Source: Prevotella sp. (GTDB lineage: Bacteria > Bacteroidota > Bacteroidia > Bacteroidales > Bacteroidaceae). Taken from it: 8,250 nt of DNA. The DNA is taken from positions 1-8,250 of the forward strand of contig JAJPZD010000258.1 in assembly GCA_021204605.1 (NCBI GenBank), written 5' to 3'. The notes below the pieces were generated by a model. It searched no databases. It had not been told where the DNA came from and was given only the letters and a program-made list of their open reading frames with translations. The position numbers and the translations under genes are program-made. Positions 1 to 6,406 of this stretch are shown one piece after another. Position 1 is the stretch's first letter. Each line of letters begins with the position of its first letter.

Positions 1-199
1 AATAAAAACTATTAACATCATACAAAATAACTCTCAAAGTAAGAGAATAACACAGAAAATTTCTTTTATTCATACCGATGTAAGTCCTTTGTAATTTCGA
101 AATAATTTATACGCTAAGTATCGGTAAATCATAAACAATCAATTAAAGTAGCACATTTGATACCAGCCTGGATGTGTTCAGGCAACCAAAAATTTTAAA

Positions 200-220
200 C
201 TTTTAACTTTTAACTTTTAA
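200..220 (+). repeat. CTTTTAA tandem repeat, three copies
   Basis: Three perfect head-to-tail copies of CTTTTAA lie at 200-206, 207-213 and 214-220, preceded by a degenerate partial copy (TTTTAAA). The array ends directly against CTTG (221-224), a candidate -33 element. Short A/T-rich repeats of this kind are common in Bacteroidales intergenic DNA. They can gain or lose copies by slippage, which here would alter the region just upstream of the promoter. Confidence 0.8.
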
Positions 221-254
221 CTTGAAAAGACCACAAGACTTTTTCTTATCTTTG
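221..254 (+). promoter_or_regulatory. Probable Bacteroides-type promoter
   Basis: TATCTTTG at 247-254 matches the -7 consensus TAnnTTTG exactly. The best -33 candidate is TTG at 222-224, but the 22-base spacer is longer than the usual 19 or so and the match is weak. Transcription would start near 260, giving a leader of roughly 12 bases before the ATG at 273. Confidence 0.6.
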
Positions 255-272
255 CACTGTCTTTAGTTTACG

Positions 273-2132
273 ATGATAAAGATGGGGGTAAGCAAGTTTT
301 TCAGAGCTCTTTTCAAACCTTTCGGCGACAATGCGGCATTCATGATTTTCATGTATGTCTTGGGGATTGTATGCACTTACGCCACTGCACCCAACAATCC
401 TCGCTCACATGTTTACAACATCGCTCCATACGAGTTGTTTTTCGACTTGTATGTAATCTGCATCATCCTTTGCCTGATACCGCATAAAGTCAGAGTGTGG
501 GTAAGACGTGTGTTTTATGTCATCGCTTACATCACCGCATTGGCTGACTTGTATTGTTTTGTCAAGTTAGGCGCGACAATCGACCCTACCCTGCTGCTGC
601 TCGTCATCGAAACAAACACTCGCGAAGTGACGGAATTCTTCACTTCTTATCTTTCTGCAAAAGTGATCTTCAGCCGCATGGGTTTAGTATTGCTTGTCAT
701 GCTCTTTCATACGGCTTGGGCATTGTTTTTTAGAAAACGACTTCGCAAAGCTCTGTTGCCTTCTTCTGAAATTCTTAAGGTAACAGGGACTTCCAACTTG
801 AACTACGAAAACACAAAATCCTGGTTAGGTGGATTGATTACAATATTGTTTATCTGCTGTGCAATAACCTGCAGGAACAACAAGAAGGCCCTTATCCGCC
901 TCGCCTCATACGACAATATAGGTGACGTGGAATATGAACTTACAAAAAAAGACAAAGCCAACCTCTATCAACCCATCTACCGCCTCGCTTTCAGCATCTA
1001 TGCCAACAGCTTAGCGGCAAAACAGGTGAGAAAACTCGTCAGGAATATCGACAAGGCGGTTGTTGACAGTTGCTCTTTCCGCAGCCAGAATATCGTTCTT
1101 ATTATTGGAGAGAGCTTCAACCGCCACCATGCCTGGTTGTATGGCTATGACAAGAACACAACACCAAGACAGCAGGAACGTTTTCTCAAAGGTGAACTGA
1201 CCACATTCAGTGATGTAATCGCCCCCTGGAACCTCACTAATCTCGTGTTCAAGCTGATGTTCTCCACTTTCGCAGTTGGTGACAAGGGTGAATGGTGCGA
1301 CTATCCTCTCTTCCCTATTCTATTCCGCAAAGCTGGCTACCACGTAACGTTCATCACCAACCAGTTCCTTACAAAGAGCAAAGATGAAGGTCATGGCTTC
1401 ATCGGCGGCTTCTTCCTCAACAATGCCACTCTAAGTGATGCAATGTTCGACTCTCGCAACGACACTCTCCATAGGTTCGACGAATACCTGCTCGATGACT
1501 TCGACAAACTAAAATATCAACAAGGCGAGAACAACCTGATTATTTTCCACCTACTCGGACAGCATGTTGACTACAGCATGCGCTTTCCCAAAGAAAGACA
1601 GATATTCTCGCCCGACAGCTACAGCCGCCCTCTACTAAGCCAAAGTGAGCTCCAAGTGCTTGCCGACTACGACAATGCCATACTTTACAACGACTCTGTG
1701 GTGGATGCTATAATCAACCGCTTCGAGGACGAGGATGCCATCGTGATTTATGTGCCTGACCATGGCGAAGAGTGCTTCGATGAAGACGTGCACTTCTACG
1801 GAAGAATGCACACGACAGAAATCACGACACATCTGGCGCATGAGGAGTTTGACATACCGTTCTGGATTTGGTGCTCGCATGAGTACATGGTGCGACACCC
1901 TGACATTTTCAAAGATATTGTTACTGTGAAAGACAGACGATACATGACTGATGCTCTGCCGCACCTGCTGCTCTACCTCGCCGGCATCAGCACGCCTTAC
2001 TACCGCAGCGACCTCAACATTCTCAGTCGTGACTACAATGGGAAACGTTCCAGGATTATAAAAGACACGGCTGACTATGACAAAGTAATGGAAGACAACA
2101 CGGCTGCTAAAGAAAGCCAACTTTCACAATAA
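273..2132 (+). CDS. Phosphoethanolamine transferase-like membrane enzyme
   Basis: This 619-residue protein has the EptA/CptA plan: five N-terminal membrane helices (about 22-40, 53-70, 78-97, 132-152, 184-199) and then a periplasmic sulfatase-fold domain from about residue 272. Family members move phosphoethanolamine from phosphatidylethanolamine to lipid A or LPS core sugars. Visible active-site signatures are IGES with E280 (zinc ligand), then RHHAWLYGYDKNTTP, T322 in the WNLTNL segment as the likely phospho-accepting Thr (42 residues after the Glu, about as in EptA), HLLGQHVDY (426-433) and PDHGEE with D496 and H497. Further His residues at 513-523 may complete the zinc site. ATG 273 was chosen because it follows the promoter closely; ATG 282 is also possible. 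The substrate cannot be read from the sequence. The HAD phosphatase follows 57 bases later and is probably co-transcribed. Confidence 0.88.
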   Translation: MIKMGVSKFFRALFKPFGDNAAFMIFMYVLGIVCTYATAPNNPRSHVYNIAPYELFFDLYVICIILCLIPHKVRVWVRRVFYVIAYITALADLYCFVKLGATIDPTLLLLVIETNTREVTEFFTSYLSAKVIFSRMGLVLLVMLFHTAWALFFRKRLRKALLPSSEILKVTGTSNLNYENTKSWLGGLITILFICCAITCRNNKKALIRLASYDNIGDVEYELTKKDKANLYQPIYRLAFSIYANSLAAKQVRKLVRNIDKAVVDSCSFRSQNIVLIIGESFNRHHAWLYGYDKNTTPRQQERFLKGELTTFSDVIAPWNLTNLVFKLMFSTFAVGDKGEWCDYPLFPILFRKAGYHVTFITNQFLTKSKDEGHGFIGGFFLNNATLSDAMFDSRNDTLHRFDEYLLDDFDKLKYQQGENNLIIFHLLGQHVDYSMRFPKERQIFSPDSYSRPLLSQSELQVLADYDNAILYNDSVVDAIINRFEDEDAIVIYVPDHGEECFDEDVHFYGRMHTTEITTHLAHEEFDIPFWIWCSHEYMVRHPDIFKDIVTVKDRRYMTDALPHLLLYLAGISTPYYRSDLNILSRDYNGKRSRIIKDTADYDKVMEDNTAAKESQLSQ

Positions 2133-2189
2133 TTATATCCTAATTAATTTAAATGATAATAATCCACGACAAATTTCTATCACAGTATT

Positions 2190-2792
2190 ATGGATTTCAC
2201 GTTAGAAAGGATAAACGCTTTTGACTTCGACGGAACACTCACGGAGAACGACTCCTTAATCGAGTTCATACGCTTCAACCGCGGCAACAAAGGGCTGCTG
2301 CTATGCTTGCTGCGCTTCCTGCCATTCCTCATCGGTATGAAAATAGGCCTCTGCCGAAACGGGACGGTTAAACAACGGATTTTTTCTTACTGCTTCAAGG
2401 GCATGACAGTCACGGATTTTGATGAACTATGCAGGAAATTCGCCGACGGAAGCTGGGGTATGCTACGGCCAAAGGGCATCGCTAAAATCAAGGAGGCCCT
2501 CGCCAATGGTGAGAGGGTAGTCATTGTCAGCACAAGCATTGACAACTGGGTTAAGCCTTTCTTCCGCGAATTGGAGGGTGTACTTGTTATCGGCACTACG
2601 GCGGAGGTGAATAATGATGTGCTCACAGGACGTTTCCTTACAAAATACTGCTATGGAAAAGAGAAAGTAAACCGCCTGCTGCAATTGTTCCAAAAACGTA
2701 CAGACTACTGGCTCATTGCTTACGGCGACAGCCAAGACGACTTCGAACTTCTTGACTTCGCCAACGAAGCCTACTACCGCCCATTCGAATGA
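2190..2792 (+). CDS. HAD-IB family phosphatase
   Basis: This 200-residue protein is a haloacid-dehalogenase-fold phosphatase of the SerB/PgpC-like IB branch. Motif I is FDFDGTLT, with nucleophile D12 and acid/base D14. Motif II is VSTS, with S114. Motif III is GKEK, with K159 (or K157). Motif IV is GDSQDD, with D180 and D183/D184. The segment 35-54 is strongly hydrophobic and could sit in or on the membrane, as in the phosphatidylglycerophosphate phosphatase PgpC. The ending DFANEAYYRPF is typical of Bacteroidales members, so it looks complete. It probably shares a transcript with the transferase upstream, which suggests but does not prove a lipid-phosphate substrate. A phosphoserine phosphatase role cannot be excluded. 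Confidence 0.85.
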   Translation: MDFTLERINAFDFDGTLTENDSLIEFIRFNRGNKGLLLCLLRFLPFLIGMKIGLCRNGTVKQRIFSYCFKGMTVTDFDELCRKFADGSWGMLRPKGIAKIKEALANGERVVIVSTSIDNWVKPFFRELEGVLVIGTTAEVNNDVLTGRFLTKYCYGKEKVNRLLQLFQKRTDYWLIAYGDSQDDFELLDFANEAYYRPFE

Positions 2793-2801
2793 CTTCCAAT
2801 C

Positions 2802-2843
2802 TTGTCTTTATAGATCTTATCTCTGCCCATCAAGAAAAGACAA
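2802..2843 (+). terminator. Possible terminator between convergent genes
   Basis: An 8-bp perfect inverted repeat, TTGTCTTT (2802-2809) with AAAGACAA (2836-2843), lies in the 54-base gap between the HAD gene and the converging thioesterase gene. The 26-base loop is long. On the plus strand a T-rich stretch follows (2844-2860). On the minus strand there is no T tract. It is a weak candidate for ending the plus-strand transcript. Confidence 0.35.
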
Positions 2844-2846
2844 TTC

Positions 2847-3299
2847 TCATACTTCTTTTTCGGGTGTCTTGACATCTCTGCCATTCTTGGCCTTCGGTGT
2901 GATGATATAATTAGTAACATGCACCGTCGAGACCAACTCGCCCGACGAGTTGGTTATATCTACGTTCCACACATGCAATTTCCTGCCCTTGCTCACCAAC
3001 CGAGCCAACGCAGTCACGGTGTCTCCCTCTTCCACTGCCTTCACGTGCTCACCACTCACACTGACTCCTACACATATCTTGCCAGGACACAGTGCCGTTG
3101 AGCCTACACCTGCCACATTCTCTGCCAATGCCAGCGATGCTCCTCCGCTTAAAAAACCAAACGGCTGCCGGTTACGCTCGTTTACTTCCATCGTCGCCAT
3201 GCACATGTCTTGATCTGACGTGGATATGAAATTCATACCTAAATTGGTTGACAAGTTGGGCATTGTCTCTATTACCTTCCTCACAAGTTCTACGTCCAT
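2847..3299 (-). CDS. PaaI/YdiI-like hotdog thioesterase
   Basis: This 150-residue hotdog-fold protein belongs to the PaaI/YdiI (MenI) acyl-CoA thioesterase group. The signature RQPFGFLSGGASLALAEN (residues 44-61) aligns with the YdiI segment QPFGLLHGGASVVLAE. Q45 and the catalytic-type E60 are kept, but the usual His of LHGG is Ser (S51). A second family motif, GVSVSGEHVKAVEEGD, spans 78-93. The last 15 residues are polar and probably disordered. In the Bacteroidales, close relatives may serve as the 1,4-dihydroxy-2-naphthoyl-CoA thioesterase of menaquinone synthesis, but no men gene is visible here, so the substrate is open. It is the last gene of a minus-strand run, 29 bases after the small membrane protein gene. 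Confidence 0.85.
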   Translation of the reverse strand: MDVELVRKVIETMPNLSTNLGMNFISTSDQDMCMATMEVNERNRQPFGFLSGGASLALAENVAGVGSTALCPGKICVGVSVSGEHVKAVEEGDTVTALARLVSKGRKLHVWNVDITNSSGELVSTVHVTNYIITPKAKNGRDVKTPEKEV

Positions 3300-3328
3300 C
3301 TCTTTCCCCTTTCTTCTATGTCTCTATC

Positions 3329-3487
3329 CTATTGTTTGAAAAAATAATAGTATATCGCTACAAGCACCGCAAGTATTATGGCGAAAATGATTGTCCGTAT
3401 CAGACATCCCGCCACTTTCTTGAAAACAAATATCGCCACTATCAGTCCTATCAGGCAATATATGTAATATGCGAAATCTCCTGTCAT
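3329..3487 (-). CDS. Small two-helix membrane protein, 52 residues
   Basis: A complete short frame runs from ATG (3487-3485) to TAG (3331-3329). It begins MTGDFAYYIYCLIG and ends YYYFFKQ. Two hydrophobic stretches (about residues 7-22 and 32-50) flank a short basic link, FKKVAGCLIR, as in a helical hairpin in the inner membrane. No start codon lies in frame upstream back to the end of the preceding gene. It fits neatly between two minus-strand genes, 44 bases after the pseudouridine synthase and 29 bases before the thioesterase, as expected of an operon member. I do not recognise the family and assign no function. The dense hydrophobic coding argues against chance, but conservation would be needed to be sure. 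Confidence 0.7.
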   Translation of the reverse strand: MTGDFAYYIYCLIGLIVAIFVFKKVAGCLIRTIIFAIILAVLVAIYYYFFKQ

Positions 3488-3531
3488 TATCGTGTCTGTT
3501 TTTATGGTTTTTATATGTAGCCTTACGCTCT

Positions 3532-4425
3532 TTATTTGAACATACTGCTGAACGAAATCGGTATCATCGTATTGAATTCCAACCGCTCCCCTGTAATAGG
3601 ATGCTCAAAGCACAACATGTATGCATGAAGACATAAACGGTGCAAAGGGTCATCTCCGTTTCCGTATTTCTCATCTCCACATATCGGATGACCCATATCT
3701 GCACAATGCACACGTATCTGGTTCTTCCTCCCGGTCTCCAAACGGAACTCCACAAGACTGTGCTCCGTGGTGCGCGCCAAAGTATGGAAATGGGTAACTG
3801 CATATTTACCGCCGTTATCTACAGGCGACGAATATGTAACATAGCCATTGTCCTCCTTCAACCAGTTGGCTATCGTTCCTCCTTCTTCTTCCACCTCACC
3901 ACTCAACACGGCAACATATCTGCGGTCATATACTATCTCGTGCCAGTTGTGCTCCAATATCTGCTCCGTTTCCATGTCCTTCGCATATATCATCAATCCG
4001 CTGGTGTCACGGTCCAACCGATGCACTACATGAGACGTACACTTCTGATGACTTTTCTTTAAGTAATCATCCAACACCGACTTTACATTCAACGACTTGT
4101 GGCCCGCCGCCATGGAAAGGATGCCCGTGTTCTTATCTATCACAATTATATATCTGTCCTCATACATTATATTAAGGTAACGGCTCCTGAATACGTCGTT
4201 CCTCTTGCTCTTGCTTACGGAGACTTTCATACCCGCCAGAAGGGGAAAGTCAAACTGCGTTATTGTCTTTCCGTTCACCTTTATGCCATGACCACGCAAA
4301 GTAGCTTTTATCTTCGTTTTGCTGAGCTTCGGCACATTCGCCAACAAAAACTCCAGCAAAGGCTGCTCTGCCTTCACCATCAAATCCAGATAGGCGTTAT
4401 CATGATTTTTATATTTGTTTTGCAT
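3532..4425 (-). CDS. RluA-family 23S/tRNA pseudouridine synthase
   Basis: This 297-residue enzyme should convert specific uridines in rRNA or tRNA to pseudouridine. An N-terminal S4 RNA-binding domain (about residues 22-72) precedes the RluA-type catalytic domain. The catalytic motif HRLDRDTSGLMIYAKD contains the nucleophile D138. Later conserved blocks are LETGRKNQIRVH (229-240, with KN where TH or RH is usual) and GHPICGDEKYG (245-255). I chose ATG at 4425. A TTG nine bases upstream (4434) would add three residues. The S4 domain points to an RluD- or RluC-like enzyme, but the target uridine cannot be told. Upstream lies the G/C-rich repeat block, and the 52-residue membrane protein gene follows. 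Confidence 0.9.
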   Translation of the reverse strand: MQNKYKNHDNAYLDLMVKAEQPLLEFLLANVPKLSKTKIKATLRGHGIKVNGKTITQFDFPLLAGMKVSVSKSKRNDVFRSRYLNIMYEDRYIIVIDKNTGILSMAAGHKSLNVKSVLDDYLKKSHQKCTSHVVHRLDRDTSGLMIYAKDMETEQILEHNWHEIVYDRRYVAVLSGEVEEEGGTIANWLKEDNGYVTYSSPVDNGGKYAVTHFHTLARTTEHSLVEFRLETGRKNQIRVHCADMGHPICGDEKYGNGDDPLHRLCLHAYMLCFEHPITGERLEFNTMIPISFSSMFK

Positions 4426-4487
4426 ATCACACAACTAAAATAATTACTTAGCTCCCACTTTCGCACACTCATAGTAGTCTTGCAAGT

Positions 4488-4602
4488 CCCCCTAATAGGG
4501 ATTTTAGGGGGCTTCTTAAATCTTCTCTCCCCACACCCCGCCAGGCCATTCTCCCCTAATGGGGGAGTTAGAGGGGGCTTCAATTGGGGATTTAGGGGGC
4601 TA
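4488..4602. repeat. G/C-rich intergenic repeat block, three related copies
   Basis: Three related copies of a GGGGATTTAGGGGGCT-like unit lie at 4497-4513, 4561-4581 and 4586-4601. Two sit in hairpin-forming contexts: CCCCCTAA (4488-4495) with TTAGGGGG (4504-4511), and CTCCCC (4551-4556) with GGGGAG (4562-4567). On the minus strand the block reads as GCCCCCTAAATCCCC-type sequence, a form that I recall as dispersed in Prevotella and Bacteroides intergenic DNA. Its last copy overlaps the stop codon of the AI-2E gene (4602-4600). Composition differs sharply from the A/T-rich intergenic DNA elsewhere. No T tract follows the hairpins on the minus strand, so a simple terminator role is not supported. 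Confidence 0.75.
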
Positions 4603-5664
4603 TTCTTTCGTAACATAACGTTTATAATACTCTATGATTATCGTTGTCATCGGCAATGCGATAATCAGTCCTATGAAACCAAGCAGGGTTCCCCATATAG
4701 ACAGGGACAACAGCAGAATAGCAGGGTTGAGCCCCATTGCCTTTCCCATTATCTTTGGCGTTATCAGCATGTCGATTATCACCTGCACTATACAGAATAC
4801 CGCAACAGCACATAGCAAGATTACCCAGAAATTCTGACCCGTATCGGCAGCCTTAAAAAGGGCAAGAAACACCGTTGGTATCAGGGCGAATGTGTGCAGA
4901 TATGGCACAAGATCCATTATACCGATTAATATGCCCAGCCCTATCGCCATCGGAAAATCGATTATCGTAAACCCTATGCAAAACAGTATTCCCATACTCA
5001 TTGCCACAAGCGACTGACCTCGTATATAGTTGTTCATGGCATGCTCCACATCTCCCATCAGTTCCTTCCAAAACGGACGCGCTTTCTTAGGAAATATCTT
5101 TATCCAGTTGGTTGACAGATACTCATAGTCAAGCAGGATGAAAAACATATACAATAATGTAATCAATGATGCTATGATACTTATGATTACGTTTGCCGTC
5201 TGTCCCAAAAATGTGAAAAACTTGGGCATCAGACTCTTTATCGTTTCCGCAACATCCACATGGCTTAGAAATTGCAGTGAATTGTCCTTGTTGGCGTTTA
5301 TCCATTGCATAAACGCTGCCGGCACATCGTCCACATTTATCGTCTTGTACAAATATGCCGTGAGCAGCTCGCCCAACTTGCTGAACTGATCGAGCATCGG
5401 TGGAATTATGAGGTAGAAAATCCCCACTATCACTCCTATCACGAATATCAACGTGACAATAATCGACAAAACACGCGTGGGAACCCTCATCTTGTACTGC
5501 ACGAACTTTACTATCGGATATAGAAGATAGGCAAGCAGCCAAGCCACAAAGAATGGCAGCAACACTCCACTCAGATAATTGAGCACATACAATATGCCTG
5601 CCACAAGCAATACAATGAGCATCCCTCGCACAAATCTGTCGAATGTTATTTTCTTCTCTAACAT
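4600..5664 (-). CDS. AI-2E family (PerM/YdiK-like) membrane protein
   Basis: This 354-residue, very hydrophobic protein matches the AI-2E transporter family (formerly UPF0118), which includes E. coli TqsA, PerM and YdiK. Members are thought to export small molecules such as autoinducer-2 or to act as ion antiporters, and the substrate is usually unknown. Predicted helices lie near 14-30, 33-50, 65-88, 155-178, 217-236, 237-270, 280-300 and 313-345, with a soluble segment at 90-150. Family landmarks are YIRGQSLVA (213-221), GILIGIMDLVPYLHTF (244-259) and the C-terminal run ITPKIMGKAMGLNPAILL (301-318), followed by a Gly-rich helix to ALP (336-338). Length is normal for the family. It starts 64 bases after tdk with no promoter motif between them, so it may be read from the tdk promoter. 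Its stop codon lies at the edge of the repeat block. Confidence 0.9.
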   Translation of the reverse strand: MLEKKITFDRFVRGMLIVLLVAGILYVLNYLSGVLLPFFVAWLLAYLLYPIVKFVQYKMRVPTRVLSIIVTLIFVIGVIVGIFYLIIPPMLDQFSKLGELLTAYLYKTINVDDVPAAFMQWINANKDNSLQFLSHVDVAETIKSLMPKFFTFLGQTANVIISIIASLITLLYMFFILLDYEYLSTNWIKIFPKKARPFWKELMGDVEHAMNNYIRGQSLVAMSMGILFCIGFTIIDFPMAIGLGILIGIMDLVPYLHTFALIPTVFLALFKAADTGQNFWVILLCAVAVFCIVQVIIDMLITPKIMGKAMGLNPAILLLSLSIWGTLLGFIGLIIALPMTTIIIEYYKRYVTKE

Positions 5665-5728
5665 GATTTTATGGTATCTTTTGTCTTATATCCTATTTTT
5701 GTAATGGCTCTCTGCTGTCTTAGGGTAT

Positions 5729-6313
5729 TCACCCCCTCTCTTTCTCAACACTCTTACGGTAACACTCCCTGCACAAAGGCTCGTATTCTGTCTGCTCGCC
5801 TAACATCACACGCCTGTCGCTATTCACAAGCCTGTGACTGACGTATGCCAACGCACCGCATTTCACGCAAATGGCATGCACCTTCGTCACCTCATCGGCT
5901 ATGGCACACAAAGCTGGTATCGGACCGAAAGGCTTACCTTTGTAGTCCATATCCAAACCTGCTACTATAACACGCACTCCCTTATTGGCCAACTCGTTGC
6001 ATACATCCACCAATCCATCGTCAAAGAATTGTGCCTCATCAATGCCTATCACATCTATACCCGATGATAACAACAATATTGACGAGGACGTGTCAACAGG
6101 TGTGCTCCGAATAGTGTTCCTGTCATGACTTACCACATCCTCGTCGGAATAGCGCACATCTATCGCAGGCTTGAAAATATCTACACTCTGCTTGGCAAAC
6201 TGCGCCCTGCGCAAACGCCTGATCAGCTCCTCCGTCTTGCCTGAGAACATCGAACCACACACTACTTCTATCCTACCAGGGCGGTGTGCCTCACCCTCCA
6301 AATTACTGCCCAT
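5729..6313 (-). CDS. tdk: Thymidine kinase (type II)
   Basis: This 194-residue protein phosphorylates thymidine to dTMP with ATP in nucleotide salvage in the cytoplasm. The Walker A loop GSMFSGKT spans residues 20-27. DEAQFF (92-97) holds the conserved Asp and the catalytic-type E93. GLDMDYKGKPFGP (119-131) is the usual substrate-side segment. The zinc-binding Cys pairs are C149/C152 and C181/C184, which fixes it as the type II (TK1-like) form. All key residues are present and the length is normal. ATG 6313 is the natural start. It lies only 8 bases after a good -7 element, so the mRNA leader may be very short or absent. It is divergent from rsmI. Confidence 0.96.
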   Translation of the reverse strand: MGSNLEGEAHRPGRIEVVCGSMFSGKTEELIRRLRRAQFAKQSVDIFKPAIDVRYSDEDVVSHDRNTIRSTPVDTSSSILLLSSGIDVIGIDEAQFFDDGLVDVCNELANKGVRVIVAGLDMDYKGKPFGPIPALCAIADEVTKVHAICVKCGALAYVSHRLVNSDRRVMLGEQTEYEPLCRECYRKSVEKERG

Positions 6314-6320
6314 TATTCCG

Positions 6321-6352
6321 CAAATTTACAAAGACGTTTTAAAAATTGCAAA
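6321..6352 (-). promoter_or_regulatory. Probable tdk promoter
   Basis: On the minus strand, TTTG (6352-6349) is followed after 20 bases by TAAATTTG (6328-6321), a full match to the Bacteroides -33/-7 pattern with near-standard spacing. Transcription would start at about 6314-6316, at or a few bases before the tdk ATG (6313). An alternative -7, AATCTTTG (6356-6349), matches less well and would give a longer leader. Confidence 0.6.
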
Positions 6353-6367
6353 GATTTATACAGTTTT

Positions 6368-6398
6368 TTTGTTATAGCAGATTATTTAACTATATTTG
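6368..6398 (+). promoter_or_regulatory. Probable rsmI promoter
   Basis: TTTG (6368-6371), exactly 19 bases, then TATATTTG (6391-6398) is a perfect match to the Bacteroides consensus TTTG-N19-TAnnTTTG. Transcription should start at about 6403-6406, just before the ATG at 6407. This leaves almost no 5' leader and strongly supports that ATG as the real start. Confidence 0.8.
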
Positions 6399-6406
6399 TA
6401 CCGTAT

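Larger units (their letters stand above)
1..272. other. Non-coding leader region
   Basis: I see no gene in this A/T-rich stretch, and stop codons are frequent in all frames. It holds a 7-bp inverted repeat, TACCGAT (73-79) and ATCGGTA (120-126), about 40 bases apart. It also holds a small hairpin, GCCTG (166-170) with CAGGC (179-183). Neither is followed by a clean T tract, so I do not call a terminator. The right third holds a tandem repeat and the probable promoter of the next gene, listed separately. Confidence 0.6.

Noticed and set aside
73..126. Inverted repeat TACCGAT/ATCGGTA as an operator or RNA element
   Set aside because: Arms of 7 bp about 40 bases apart are within chance for A/T-rich DNA of this length, and nothing nearby supports a role.
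1635..2120. 161-residue frame antisense to the transferase C-terminal domain
   Set aside because: The sense strand carries conserved catalytic motifs over this stretch, and the antisense product resembles no family.
4380..4616. Minus-strand frame encoding a Pro-rich peptide (NPQLKPPLTPPLGENG)
   Set aside because: It is a translation of the G/C-rich repeat block and overlaps the ends of two real genes. Such peptides arise wherever this repeat occurs.
6284..6406. Upstream extension of the rsmI frame to 6284, adding 41 residues
   Set aside because: The extra residues match nothing expected, overlap the 5' end of tdk on the other strand, and contain the consensus rsmI promoter. The conserved protein begins at ATG 6407.
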